Source: Stenocarpella maydis (lineage: Eukaryota; Ascomycota; Sordariomycetes; Diaporthales; Diaporthaceae). From it: a DNA stretch of 64,000 nt. Position numbers and translations under genes: made by a program. A model generated the notes under the pieces. It made no database searches. It was not told the origin of the DNA and saw nothing but the letters and a program-made list of their open reading frames with translations. The stretch is from the NCBI GenBank assembly GCA_002270565.1, contig NQMI01000014.1:186001-250000 (forward strand), given 5' to 3'. Below, piece by piece: positions 49,201 to 61,983 of this stretch; position 1 is the first letter of the stretch; every line of letters starts with the position of its first letter.

Positions 49201-49613
49201 ATACAGTACCCCCAGAAGGGCCCTGCGCCAACGACGTGCCTGTTTGTCAGTATGTAACCCCTCTCCGCGTCGACTACAAAGCCAGTGGCCTCTGAGTTCA
49301 GGGCCGGGTCGGTGTCGAAGGAACAGGTTTGGCAGAAGCGGATGGAGACGACATTCCTGACGACATTCTCGATGGTCAGTTGCCACTCTGCAGTGTCGGG
49401 CCCCAGAGAGGGGAGGGTCTGCAGGGCAGCGTCGTCGATGAAATCGTGGTCGTGCATGTCGAGGTCGGCGGCTTCGATGTCGGGGGTGTTGTCGCCGGCG
49501 GACTGCTTCCCGTTCAAGGAGTGGCGGTGATGTTTTGGCGGGCGGGCAGATGCGAGAGCGTCGTAGGGGGAGGGCTTGCGCTTGGCGCGAGGAGACGTAT
49601 TTGTTCCGTTCAT
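46247..49613 (-). CDS. NMA111: NMA111-type HtrA-like nuclear serine protease, frameshifted near 3' end
   Basis: Four exons (49613-49061, 48993-48873, 48760-46578, 46471 onward). NMA111 is a nuclear HtrA/Omi-like protease with two tandem protease-PDZ halves, linked to apoptosis-like death and lipid homeostasis in yeast. The first half keeps the catalytic triad: His in [13 protein letters not shown] (near 125), Asp in HDFGILKFD (near 156) and Ser in [10 protein letters not shown] (near 241). The second half lacks it, as is usual. A basic segment PRAKRKPSP near the start may be a nuclear signal. In exon 4 the frame runs [20 protein letters not shown] then WIKDP, but the family's next motif [18 protein letters not shown] is one base out of frame after a run of five G (46370-46374). 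As written, translation stops at 46320; with the other frame it would end at 46247, near the usual length of about 1026 residues. Confidence 0.9.
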
Positions 49614-52302
49614 GTTGGGAGAGCTCGGTGAAGACTGGCCGGGAGGCAGGTGCGGTGGGCGGTCCGAGGCCGAGGTGGCGGCGGAGGAGGTAGCCGTGAA
49701 AGCCCTGGCAAGACGAATGTGAGGTGGGACAGCTGGTGACTGGCGTAACGACGAAGCCAAAAGACCAGAGCAAAGGACGTGAAGCGGGCGGCGCCGTGGC
49801 TGGGCGGTGGTGTTGAGGAGCGCTGAGACGCAGGGCCCGGCAACGAGCTTGTCAATGCCAATGCCAATTCCAATGCCAATGCCAACTCGGCTGCGCAGCG
49901 AGGTGGGCAGGGCTTTTGCTTTTAGCATCAAGGCCTGTTGCCCCCGTCTGACGGACTGCAGCGCGGTGAGTGGCCTATGCAGGGACTGTATGGGCCAAGG
50001 GCATGAGTGACGCCTGCCGAAGGCGACGAGGTCGATGGGGAGAGAGAGAGTGAGTGAGTGAGCGTGAGTGAGTGGTGGGCGACGAGGTCGAGGTCGCAAG
50101 CCGCAAACATTTGCAGGTTGGCAACCCTCGAGCTGACGGTCGCCCCCAGCACCCCCGTCAGGCCCTTGGGCGCACTTACATGGACCCCGTGAACTTGAGT
50201 GGACAGCGGACTTAGTCAGCGGCAGCCACTGCCTCACAGGTTGTACCGCGTATACTCCGTACCTAGTATACACGGTAGTAGGCAGGCGGATACGCTCTAC
50301 ACACACAAGCAGCACGAGCACACGAGCAGCACGAGCACACGAGCAGCACGAGCACACGAGCAACACGAGCACTCCGTATTACGGTATGGGCACACGCATG
50401 CACGTCCGTCCTCCAGGATCGATCCGCAGCCTCTACCCAGCTGCCCAGACACCCACATGGCCAATGTCCCCTCTGCGCAATATATACCTACATACTACCC
50501 CCCCAGCCTGCTTCCTGCACCCGAGCCGAGATCCACAGCACCCGGGGCCAGCCGTGTCCATGCCGGTGAGCAACGCCAGGGACTTGGTATAGCGGATGAA
50601 TGCAAACGATGGGGTCGTGCCCTCCCGTTGGTGTCGGTGCCGTCGCCGGCTTCCCACAGGCCCCGCCGGCTGGCCACCCCCAGGCCCCGGCCAGCTAGGC
50701 CAGTCTGAGCAGCTTGCAGTAGTACTCCCGTACAGGCCGGTGTGTGTGTCTATTTAAAGTTTGACGCAGTATGCAAGACAGCTGGCATCGGGGGCCCGCG
50801 TGCCCTACGAGGGAGGACAGGTAGTGGGCAGCAGGCCGAGCTGCAGATGCGGGGGTCGAGGACGATCGCTGCAAGTCAGAAAGGCAGGAAGGGGAATAGA
50901 AGGACCTACACTAGTATTTCCTAGTGTACACAACAGGCGGCTGGGATGGCGGGCGGACATTGAACCACGTCGGTGTCGAGATGCAAGATGCAGACGCAGA
51001 CGCGGAACGGAGACGCAGATGCAGATGCAGGCGGAGACAGACACGGACGAGGCATGCTATGTACACCACACTGGGGTGTGCCATCACCTTGCCCGGCCCG
51101 TCGCCTGGGTACTCGCTATAGTGTACGTGGTATCCAGAGTAGTCAGTCTGACTTGGTCTGGCCCGCACTGCACTAGAGTTTGGGTTGGTCGGTCCACGGG
51201 CCAGGCGGTCGAGGTCGAGGTCGAGGGGCGTTGAAATAATATCTCGGGCGTTGGGGTCCGACCCACACCGCTGCACCCCGTTTCTCGCTCCCTCCTCATC
51301 CATGTCCCTCTCTCATCCCAATCAAATATATTTGGCGGCTGCCATTGTTTGGACCAGCCAACGCGGCAAGCCCTCGTTGTGGTCTCGGAGCGTCTTGCAA
51401 CTAACTGGCCAACATATCTGTCCTGTCTACCCGATATACCCAGGTAGAGAGAGTCTTCAAGAGACAGATATAGTCGGTACCTCCCGCCCGGCCCCCTCCC
51501 CTCTTCGGTCTCGGATCTCTCACAATCAACCCCTCCTCCAGCAACAACGACAAGTTACAAGAAGCTGCAGCTCCAAATCTGATGCCGACAAGACAGGCTG
51601 TCCTGCACTGAATTATCTCGGCCTCTCTCTCCTGGCCTTCCTCTCCAGCGCCCACACTCGCCCAGACCGCCTTCTACCCTCATCTCGCTTAACCTCGATT
51701 TCTGCGTGATTCGCTTTGGACCAGGGACGTCATTCTCGCCCCCCCCCCCCATGGGCATTTTGTCGCTCCACGATATTCCCTACTGGCGAATACGTCTCGC
51801 CTTGTCGTCTGGCTAGGAGCGGGTCCGCTCAGCTCCTTGGGCAACGGCCCCAGCCTTCTCGGCCGGAGAATTATTGATAGCTCGTCCACCTCGCCGGCAC
51901 TCATCAAACCCGCCCCACGTCCACCACCACGACCACTTCCACAACCACCGTGCCCTCCCCCTTGTTCAGCTTGCCTACCACGCCCAGCTCCCGGCTCTAC
52001 CGCCGACCCCCAGCACCAAACGCGCCGCGGCCTCGAACCCTCCCAGGGCCAAGACCCACGCCTACTCGGCTCCAGATCCGACAGCCTCGGGGCCACCGAC
52101 TGTTGCTCGATCTCCCAAATAAGCATCGCATCGGCGAGTCATTGCTTGCTGGTCACATCTGATCTTCTCCCGCCTCCCGCCTGCTTCATGGCCGTCTCAT
52201 GACAGCTTGTCGTCCCGCCAGTCACACAGCCTGGTTCCTGAGAGAGAGGCCCAGAAGAACGCGCTGGAAGGCACAGGCTCGAGGGCTGTAACTCCCTCCG
52301 CA
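49614..52302. other. Divergent promoter region of NMA111 and AVL9
   Basis: About 2.7 kb with no supported gene. It contains a short CCAATG repeat (49855-49885), a 17-bp minisatellite (50302-50369), TACTCCGTA at 50253, TAGTGTA words at 50922 and 51119, and a C run at 51740-51750. Pyrimidine-rich sequence near 51500-52200 is probably the AVL9 leader; it includes a four-codon ORF at about 52188 (ATGGCCGTCTCATGA). Confidence 0.5.
50302..50369. repeat. 17-bp minisatellite, four copies
   Basis: Four adjacent copies of CACACGAGCAGCACGAG, the first and last with one substitution each. The array lies in the divergent intergenic region, about 700 bases upstream of NMA111. Confidence 0.92.
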
Positions 52303-54698
52303 ATGGATACCCTCACCCCGACCGGCAATCTGACCCCAATCACTACTGGCTCGGGAACCTCGACCCCCAGGAGCCCCAAGAGGATCAGCTTCACGCCGCT
52401 CGTCACCGTCATTGGCTTCCACCACGCCAGGGGGCCCGAGGTCGAGTCGTGGTATGGCAGTCCCGAGGGTACAGACCCGGCCGTCGACTATGGCTGGTCA
52501 CTGCTGCCATTCATGGCGCTTAGCGATGGCGCGCATGCGTGAGTCTCCGCCCTCCCCTCGGCAATCTCTGTCATCCTGCGGGCGGGCTCGACGAGGTCTA
52601 CCACTAACCACTCTGGTCTACGCCTGCAGATCCACAGAAGACTTCTCCTACTTCACCCTGCTGAAGCCCGCCACCGAGACCGAGCCCGCGACATCGCTCT
52701 TTGGAATCTCATGTACCAGGCAGATGGACGCCTCCGCCCTCATCAACCGTCCCGCCGATGTCACCCGTTCGACCGTGCAGAAGGCCGTTGTCGTCATAGC
52801 AGACAACCCGCAGACCTTTGGAACGCTCAGGGAGCGCCTCAGCGTCGTCACACACGCGTGGTTCGCACAGCGCGAGTTCACCGATACGGAGATCCTGCGT
52901 CGCTTCCAGGAGAGCCTGGCGGATGAGAAAGAGCGAGGCCTCCTGAGCGAGGATGAGAATCGCGACGCCTACCTGGGCATGAGCCTGAGGGAAATGATCC
53001 ACGAGTTCAGGTGGCAGACTCTGGTCTTGTTGAAGTGCTGCCTTTTGCAGCCCAAGGTAAGAAAGAGTTGGCTCGAGGGCATCTCAGCGTCTCACCCATG
53101 GATATGTGGGCTTTACTGACTTGACCTTTCTTTCTACCTTACCAGATGTTGTTCTTTAGTACCCGTTGCGAGCGACTTTGCATGATGCAGTTTTCTTTGA
53201 TATCTTTGATACCCGGCCTTATTCGAAAGCTTCAGGACTGTGCGGACCCGGAATTGAATAGTTACGAAAAGCATTTGACCATGCCAACAAACTTAAAATC
53301 TAGTGACCGACTGTCGTTACAGGCATACATGGGCCTTCCACTCCAAATATTCGGCAAGGTCGGTACGCCCTGCTGCATCATCCATATGAATGGAGCTGAC
53401 TGGAGGCACAGGGCAGTCTGTTTGGGCCATATACGCCCCTTCAACAGCTCGACGTCCTCGCAGACCACGAGACGAAATCGTACATTGTCGGAAGCACTAA
53501 TTCACTTCTTCTCCAGCAACGAGACAGATACAGTGATATTCTGATCAATCTCGACGACGAGTTCATCAACATTACATCGCCTTCGCTGAAGCAAGCACTC
53601 CAGCTCTCAACTCCGGACCGAAGGTGGATCGATTTCATCACCCAGACCGTGAACGAGACCTGGGATGATGCGAACCCAAGCCGGCCAAAGACAATGGGAT
53701 TCATGGGAAGCGAGGAGTTCATCCGACTTCAATTCGAGGATTACATCACCGCGCTGCTCTCAGCCGTGAAATACCACACTTTCATGGCCAAGCACAAGGA
53801 TAATCCCAAGATGCTCCTCCCACACATCGATGGCGACCCGGCCGCAGATTTCAATCTGGACTGGGTCGAGGCCTGGATGAAGACCGAGAACTACCGAATA
53901 TGGAACAAGAACACCGACAGCCACCTGTTCGATATTGCTGAACCCAGACACATATGTGCAGGCGGCCTCACAATCGACGATGTGTCAAGGCGCGTGACCC
54001 AGCAGGTGCAAGATCTACACCTAGACGAGAAGCTATCGCAGGGGAGAGAGGCGGCCGCAAGGAACCTGGCCGCGGCGAGGGACAAGGGAGGAGCAATGAT
54101 CACCAAGTTCTACGGGGAGCTCGAGGCATATCGCGAAGCACAGCGGAAGAAGGCAGAGGAGGCCAGGCAGCAGCAGTCCAGCGACTCTATGCCTGCGAGC
54201 CCAACCATCAAGAACGGCCACGATGCCGAGAAGGCTGGAGTAGGTGCCTACATGAGTAGCTGGGCCACGTGGGCCGGGGAGAAGCGCAAGGCTCTCGCCA
54301 GCCGTGGTGCGGGCGACAGGAACAGCGGCAGCAGCGCGAGCGGGTGGGGCCTCGGCCTGGGCAGAACCAAGAGCAAGAAGGAGGGGAGCAGCACGTCCTC
54401 GCTGCATTCGGTGTCGGAGAGGGACGTCAAGAGCCCGCGCATGTCGACATCTTCGTCCTTCTTCGGTGGCGCCAGGAAAAGCCTCGAAAGCACGAGAGAG
54501 CTGGACAAGGCGGCGCGGCAGGACGAGGACGCGGCGCGGCCGGTGACCCAGCACTCGTTCAGCGAGAGCATACTCGGTTCCGACGGGTCCTCGTCGCCCG
54601 AGGTCTCGCCCCAGAAGCCTCGCATCGACTTTGCGAAGCAGGAGACAAGCGTGTGGAACGACGCTGTGTCGCCGGCCGAGTACAACAAGCTGGCATAG
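52303..54698 (+). CDS. AVL9: AVL9-like late secretory pathway protein
   Basis: Four exons (52303-52538, 52630-53056, 53146-53358, 53412-54698) encode about 720 residues with consistent phases. The N-terminal segment FTPLVTVIGFHHARGPEVES is the first strand of the longin/DENN module of AVL9 proteins, followed by DYGWSLLPFMALSDGAHAST and a typical FSYFTLL. Later blocks include SLFGPYTPLQQLDVL, which follows the third junction, and SYIVGSTNSLLLQQ. AVL9 works in exit of cargo from the Golgi to the plasma membrane in yeast; DENN relatives act as Rab exchange factors. The last 250 residues are disordered and Ser/Lys-rich, with SWATWAGEKRKAL and possible phosphorylation sites. The first in-frame ATG is 52303. 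It converges with HOG1. Confidence 0.88.
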
Positions 54699-55791
54699 CG
54701 GCCGGCAGCGGGGCAACCGGAACCTCTCGCCCCCCGGAGGAGGTGCGCAGTGGGAGGGGCGAAGCCGTAACAGTCTGTCTGGGTTGATTTGGGGGGGGGG
54801 GGCGCAGGCGGCCACGGGTGGTGCGGGTGAATGTGTCTGTAATGAAAGCATGGGAAAAGAAAGCATCAAGCATTCCGGGATGGTTTTAGATGACAAGAAC
54901 AAAGTATACCACGGCATTAGCATAGCATTCATGGTAACGTTAAAGCCCGGCCAACCAGAGTTGCCACAACAGCAGAGGGCCGGTTTGCCTAGTTTGTCTG
55001 GATAGGTCAAAATACGCCATCGTCAAGGGTTGTGCCTCTGGGAGGCGTGTTTGTCGGCACATCATGTAGTTGTTCACGTTTCATTCTCACAATCTGGAGG
55101 ACCGTCCTACCGCTCCTGTCTTGGATAGGGAGGATGGGCTGACCTCAAATGGCCATCCGGCGTCTCTCCTGTTGTCTACAACCGCGCTCCTCAGCTTGTG
55201 CCCAAGTTCCTCGGCAACATTTGAAGTGTTTTGGACGTCGGCTGCCTTCAAGACGCGACACCCGCGATTTGTGTTGCTCAGGACATTGCCGCAGGTCTTG
55301 GCCAAGGCGGTTAAGCAGTATAGAAAACGGCACACACGAAGAGAACCCCTAGCCATCAATGACTTGGATTCAGAGACTTAGTTATTTATCCCCAATACGT
55401 GAATAATAAGACACCCGCCTTCTTCTTTCATAACGCCTTGGCCTCCGTTGGGGGGTTTCAGATGCTGGACATGCTGAAGTTTCGGAACAGAAGGCCTGCT
55501 GTTGGATGACCTCTCTGTCTGTGCTTGGTTTTTCTCTCTCCTTGGGCTCGCCCGGAAGGGGTCCGGAGCCAGCCAGGGATTGAAGAGCGCCCTTGCGTGT
55601 CTACCGGAAATTATGAAATAAAAAGTACGACGACCCGTCATAAGAATGCGCCTGTGATGCAGTGTCCTCATGTTTTCCCCCTTGCATCTGACCCTTTGAC
55701 ACAATCCTGTATTCCTTGGTATCACGAACCGCATCGCCAAGACACGTATTAATCTGCTAAACAGTCGCGTTGATTCATGCCGGCATCTCGT
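54699..55791. other. Convergent intergenic region between AVL9 and HOG1
   Basis: About 1.1 kb with 3' UTRs and a G run at 54791-54802. A minus-strand run of ORFs here reads only the reverse of low-complexity sequence. No gene was seen. Confidence 0.5.
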
Positions 55792-57073
<1,282 letters not shown>

Positions 57074-58341
57074 GGTGGATGTGGATCGGAAACCGGAAGG
57101 TCAGGGCGACGTGTCGGAGGGAGGGGGTCAACAGGGAAGGCAGAGATCGACGGGAGATGATGCGGTTTTGACGAAGGCGCTCAAACCTGTTGTGCCGCTA
57201 CGGATGGGCAGTGATGAGGTAGACCTGCGGGGTGGACCTGGGAGAGAGGGAGCGAAATGATGCAGCAACTGTCGTCAGATCTAAGGGGTGCTCGGCTGAA
57301 GAGGAGCTACGCTTGACTGGCTGGCTGGCAACTGCTGTGGGGACGAGCGACGCGGGGCTCCGAAGTGCTGGCGGAAGCTGGGGTTGAGGAACCAGAGTGG
57401 CGCAGAGGGGAGAAGGCGAGGCGCGCTGAAAGTCGGTGTATTAGCTTTCCAGTCTAGACTAGCAAGTTCCTGGCGATGGGCGCTTGCGATGATTGGGTCT
57501 CATCTGTGGGAGGCGCTGCCATGCAACTGCCAGCCAGTCTTGCGAGCTCAGTGCAGCAATGCTTGAGCTTTTGGGGGCTGAAAACTGAGGGGGAGGGGGG
57601 GGGTAGCAGAGGGGTGAGGCTGTATGGTAGGATGGTAGGACTCTCGCAATTGCCATGGTGCAGCACACGGCGGATTCAGAGTTGCTGTCCCCCCGAACTG
57701 GCTCAGGGGGCCCTCTTGACGTACCGAGGCGAAAAACCAGTGTGTGCCTGGGTTCGTGCTTCCCGTCTTGAGCGTGCGTGCGATGTCCACAGTAGAGCGC
57801 CTCGGCAACTAGCCTCAATGACTGGCGGACGTGGGCGTCAGGTTGGTACGACAGCAGACAGAGGACTGCTGTGGCAGATATGGGCTCCGAGATGTTGGTA
57901 TTGGGCAGAATTGAGATGGTGTGCAGGGGCTTTTTGCAGGACGACAGAAGTGAGAGTTGAGAGTTGAGAACCGTGGCCGAGGCCCTTTGTGAGAGGGACG
58001 GAAGGGTCAGATTTGCCCGTCTCCCCCCGGATCTCGATGATTCCCTATGGGCATTCGGGATCGTACCTGAGTCAAGTAGCTTCTTCTGGCAGTTCCGCGT
58101 CGGTCAGCTCGTTGGCAGTTGAGAGCGCAGTATGCGGCAGGATCCGTCGGTGTCTCGGGCGCTTCAACGAGGCTGCTTGGTGGTGGTTTTGGTGGTTGTG
58201 TGAAGAGGACGGAGGGTATTGCGTTGTTGCTGTTATTGTTGTCGTCGTGGTTCTTTTTTGTCTCTACTGCGAGAGGAGGGGGGTTTAATGGGGGGTTTTT
58301 GAGGGACAAAAACAGGGTTTTGGGAACGCTGGGCACTCAAC

Positions 58342-58360
58342 GATAAGATAGATAATCGAT
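58342..58360 (-). promoter_or_regulatory. Cluster of GATA-factor motifs upstream of HOG1
   Basis: The sequence GATAAGATAGATAATCGAT packs three GATA cores plus an ATCGAT into 19 bases, about 1.3 kb upstream of the HOG1 start. Fungal GATA factors (AreA/NIT2, WC-1 types) bind HGATAR words. Function is inferred from the motif only. Confidence 0.3.
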
Positions 58361-60610
58361 TGACAGCTTGTCGCAAGACGGTCGAAATCGAGATGGTGGT
58401 GGCTTGGAGGGGAGACTGGGACCTGGACTAGGTTTGGGACTGGGACTGAGACTGGCGCGAGACTGGCGAGAGAGACTGGGAAACAACTACGCAATACAGT
58501 CAATATACATAAGACACACGCAGTTCCTACCCAGTGTAGTATACTCTGGGAGCTGTGACTGGGGCCCATGTTCTCTGTCCCCATGGGCATGCCCCCCTTG
58601 TTTTTGTCCGGGGCGGGAGAGCAACTGCGCAACAGCAACTGCGCAACTGCATGCGAACATTATGGCACCTTTCCCGATGGGAATCTCCCGGGCTGCCCAC
58701 CGTTGCGGGACAGAAACGGTGGCTTGTGGTAGGCTCCAGGGCGAAGACAACGACGACGACGACAACCTTCGTGGCTGATCCAGAGTGGCTGGCTAGTGTA
58801 CACTCTCCATATACTAGTGTAGCACTACTCCGTACAGGCCAGGTAGGCAGGTGGCTGTGGTGGCTGGCAGAAACGGATTCCTGATTTCCTGCCCCTCCAC
58901 ATGTGATCATGCCATCCCCATCCCACTTTCACGTCTTTCCCATGGAGCAGAAGATGGATTTTCCCGCAGCCCCCGGACCGAACCTCGATGGGACTTTCTC
59001 TCGTAGCGGCATAGCTCGGTGTAAGCTAGCCTCCTTGTTCCAAGGTTTCCCCCCTCCCACCCTCTGTAGCGTGCACCTTTTCCTTTGCCCATCCTGCCGC
59101 CCCACCAAGGCCATCGCGCTGCTGCTGCTGCCGACGCCGTCGCGACGACTCACATGCGATGCTGTGCTGCTGGTGCGAGACTGGGATGAGGGGCGTCTAT
59201 AAAATCTACCTGCCCATGACGTCAGGGCCCACCCCTGCCGTTTCCTGACAACTGACAGTTTTGTGGATTCACACTACTACACCACTTAACCATGTAGTGT
59301 ACTAGCGTATGCCCACTGGTACTCCGTCCATCAATTGATGTAGCGCCATGTCCCACCGACAGCTCTCTCTCCATGTGTCCCCTCGACCTGACAAGGCAAA
59401 AAGACTTTTCAGAAAGAGCGGGTTTTTTCTCTTCTCAGCCGGGCCTTGCCGTTTTGCCTCATGGAAACCGCTGGCGCACAAATCACCAGGCGGTACTTTA
59501 GCATAGTACGTTGCTATGCCCGGCCCCACAAAAAGACATGTTCCGCTCATCGTCAAAACGGGTGCTGATCGGGAAGCGTCTAGCCCTGGCGAAGATCCCG
59601 CCGGCCTGGACCCGGATCCCTGCCTTAGAAGTCTTGGCGGGTTTGACGCTGCGGAACTTTTCGTCCGTATGCGGACACCTGGGCCGACCTGCCTGTCCTG
59701 GAGTCAGCCAGTGGGAAATCTGTCAAGGGAGTGATTGGACCTAGTGTAATGATACCGTCAGACCTGCCCACATATCTGCACCAGCTGTATTGTATACCTA
59801 CTATGTATTAGTGTATACACAAGTAACGCGGCTACTCAGTCCTCACCTCCGTTGCCAGTGGTCACGCGTCTACACTAATAGGCACGCCAACTACTACACA
59901 TACATGCTAGCCGCGTAGAAGCCCACCTGACCCGGCCGAGTGTGCCAGTGTGCCTGAGAGAGGGACCCGCCGCCACAAAACCTAATCTGCATCGGCCCTC
60001 GCCTGCCAGCCTTGTCGTCGACACTTGGGCCAAGCTACGGACTACACTTACATCAGGTATACATACACTAATTAGCTAACAACACGTATATCAGACACGC
60101 CCCGCCATCACTGGCACCCCCATAGGAAGCCTAGTGTGTGTGTGTCTGTCTAGTCTAGTCCCGTCTAGTCTGCCAGCGCCGCCCCGCGGCTCTGCCTGAT
60201 ACCTCTTACCAGCCTGCCGGCTGCCGATCAGATCCTAACCCGCAAGTTCCTTGCCCCCCTCCCTTCCCCTGCCCTACTGCAACCTTGGCCTTTCAGCTTT
60301 GGGTATTAAGGCGCTCAGAGAAAACTCTATCAAACGCCCCTTTTCCCGACTGTCAGTCTCTGAGTCGTAAAAGATGTGTGGCGCACGCCGCGCAGAAGGA
60401 CATCGTCGGATGCGAAACAGCTATCAACAGTGTAGATACCTCCCCACTGTGGGCTATGACGACATAAGCGGGCGGGCGGTCAAGACCCACAGCCGCAGAA
60501 CCTCAGATGACGTCATTGAAGGTCTGAGAGAGAGAGAAAGGGGCTCTCTACCCCCAAAAAGCAAGCAGCTCTTGTGCGAGAAACGGCATCAGGTTCTCGA
60601 CACAGAGAGC

Positions 60611-60652
60611 AAAAAAAAAAAAAAAAAAGGAAAAAAAAGGAAAAAAAAAAAG
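60611..60652. repeat. Interrupted polyA tract
   Basis: A runs separated by GG pairs over about 42 bases. It is not obviously tied to a gene or a retroposed copy. Confidence 0.9.
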
Positions 60653-61669
60653 GTTCACCCCCACCAGGACCCTTGATTTGCGCCGGGTTCACGGCCAAGA
60701 CTATCAGTGCAGCGTATTCCAAGTGGCCTCTTTCCGTCATCAGTTGGTCATTGTGGGCCCTGGGCTGACTCGGGAGGGTTTGCTTGAGGGTAGCTTTTTT
60801 CAGTTCCTTTGAAATCTTGAAAAAGGTGTACGCAAAGGGATGGAGAAAAGACAGGGTGGGGGTGAAATGTTGGGAAGCCAAGTCCAAAGATAAATAAAAA
60901 AAGGGGGCGACCGTGGGGTGGGGGAGGAGGCGCATGTTTCTTTCCAAGCTGACCAAGAGCAGGACGTCGCTGTGATCCAGGAGATGGGCCCTATTCACCG
61001 AGGCCTCTTAGCTTGGCATAAGTCTCAGGAAACAACCCCATATCGGATGCCTCAGGCTATCTCGAAGAGAACGTCAGGTCATGAAGTGGCCCCACGGTTG
61101 GGTCAATCGCTCAAACCCCAGCGGAGGTGAACCCACGGAATGTGTCTCTCCCGGGGAACCCCCCCCCCGTGGGGAAGTAGACCCGACAGCCAACTCTTGG
61201 GCGACAACATTTGAAGACCAGGCAGTACACGCATTTCCCACGCCCATCGCGAACCATGGCCGAGCCGGTACACCTTAACATTGATGACGGGCGGCTTCTG
61301 TTCTCTGCCGGATCATAAAGCCCCCCCGATCAGTATGTTTGCTCTAAGTTGGCAGCCCGGAAGATTCGGACCGGAGCGCAGACGTCTACCGCAACACAAC
61401 TAACTCGTCGAGTTCATGACGAGTATCGATCTCCGAGAGCTCCTGCCAAAGGCCATATGAGCGTGGAGACAGATGATGGCTTGAAGCCTAACAAGGAGAA
61501 CTTGAAAACGCTCCTGGACGGCGCTCGCCCCGGCGGAAGAAAAAAAAAGGAGCTGGCTGATTTGCACAGAGGTTTTCCGTACTTCGCAGAAGTTTTGGAC
61601 TTTGAAGCTTGGCCAGGTTATCCCGTGGAAGACACTATCCCGCAGGGGCTAATTCTAGTAGAAGCTTGA

Positions 61670-61737
61670 TATCTAGTAGAAACTACTATCTAGTAGAAAC
61701 TACTATCTAGTAGAAAGAACTATCTAGTAGAAAGAAC
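61670..61737. repeat. 17-bp minisatellite, four copies
   Basis: Two copies of TATCTAGTAGAAACTAC are followed by two of TATCTAGTAGAAAGAAC, with no spacing. The array begins at the stop codon region of the open frame 61349-61669 and lies about 250 bases downstream of the glycogen phosphorylase 3' end. Confidence 0.92.
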
Positions 61738-61983
61738 TATCCATGCGTGTTCCTTGCTTCATGTTCACATACGCGTCAACGCGTGGAACGGGAAAGGAGG
61801 GTGGTTCGGCCTCCCGGTGCCTGTGGGACAGCCTTCGAGATAGCATCATACACCGGAGGCACTGGCAAGAAGCTCACGTCAATCAATGAATTCTGCTGCT
61901 ACTCGATGTCATATAAAAAATGACGTTGCTCTTGATCCAAAGGGGTAACCACTACTGGCACCTCCGCCTTCTGTAGACCGCGC

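Larger units (their letters stand above)
57074..61983. other. Long region upstream of HOG1
   Basis: About 4.9 kb with no confident gene. The part up to about 58900 may hold the HOG1 promoter and leader, with GATA words at 58342-58360. A dense cluster of TAGTGTA/TACACTA words lies at 58794-60070. An A-rich tract occupies 60611-60652. The region 61349-61669 is open in one frame but has no early ATG. A 17-bp minisatellite closes it at 61670-61737. Confidence 0.5.

Noticed and set aside
49614..50372. N-terminal extension of NMA111 (in-frame open sequence upstream of 49613)
   Set aside because: The upstream part is Arg/Ser/Pro-rich, begins without a plausible start, and includes repeats; the ATG at 49613 fits NMA111 length and the PRAKRKPSP start.
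54033..55010. A 325-codon minus-strand ORF across the end of AVL9
   Set aside because: Mostly antisense of AVL9's GC-rich last exon; Arg/Leu/Pro-rich translation with no domain.
61349..61669. A 106-codon open frame before the 61.7-kb minisatellite
   Set aside because: No ATG at its beginning (first ATG leaves about 70 codons), no family resemblance and no splice partner found.
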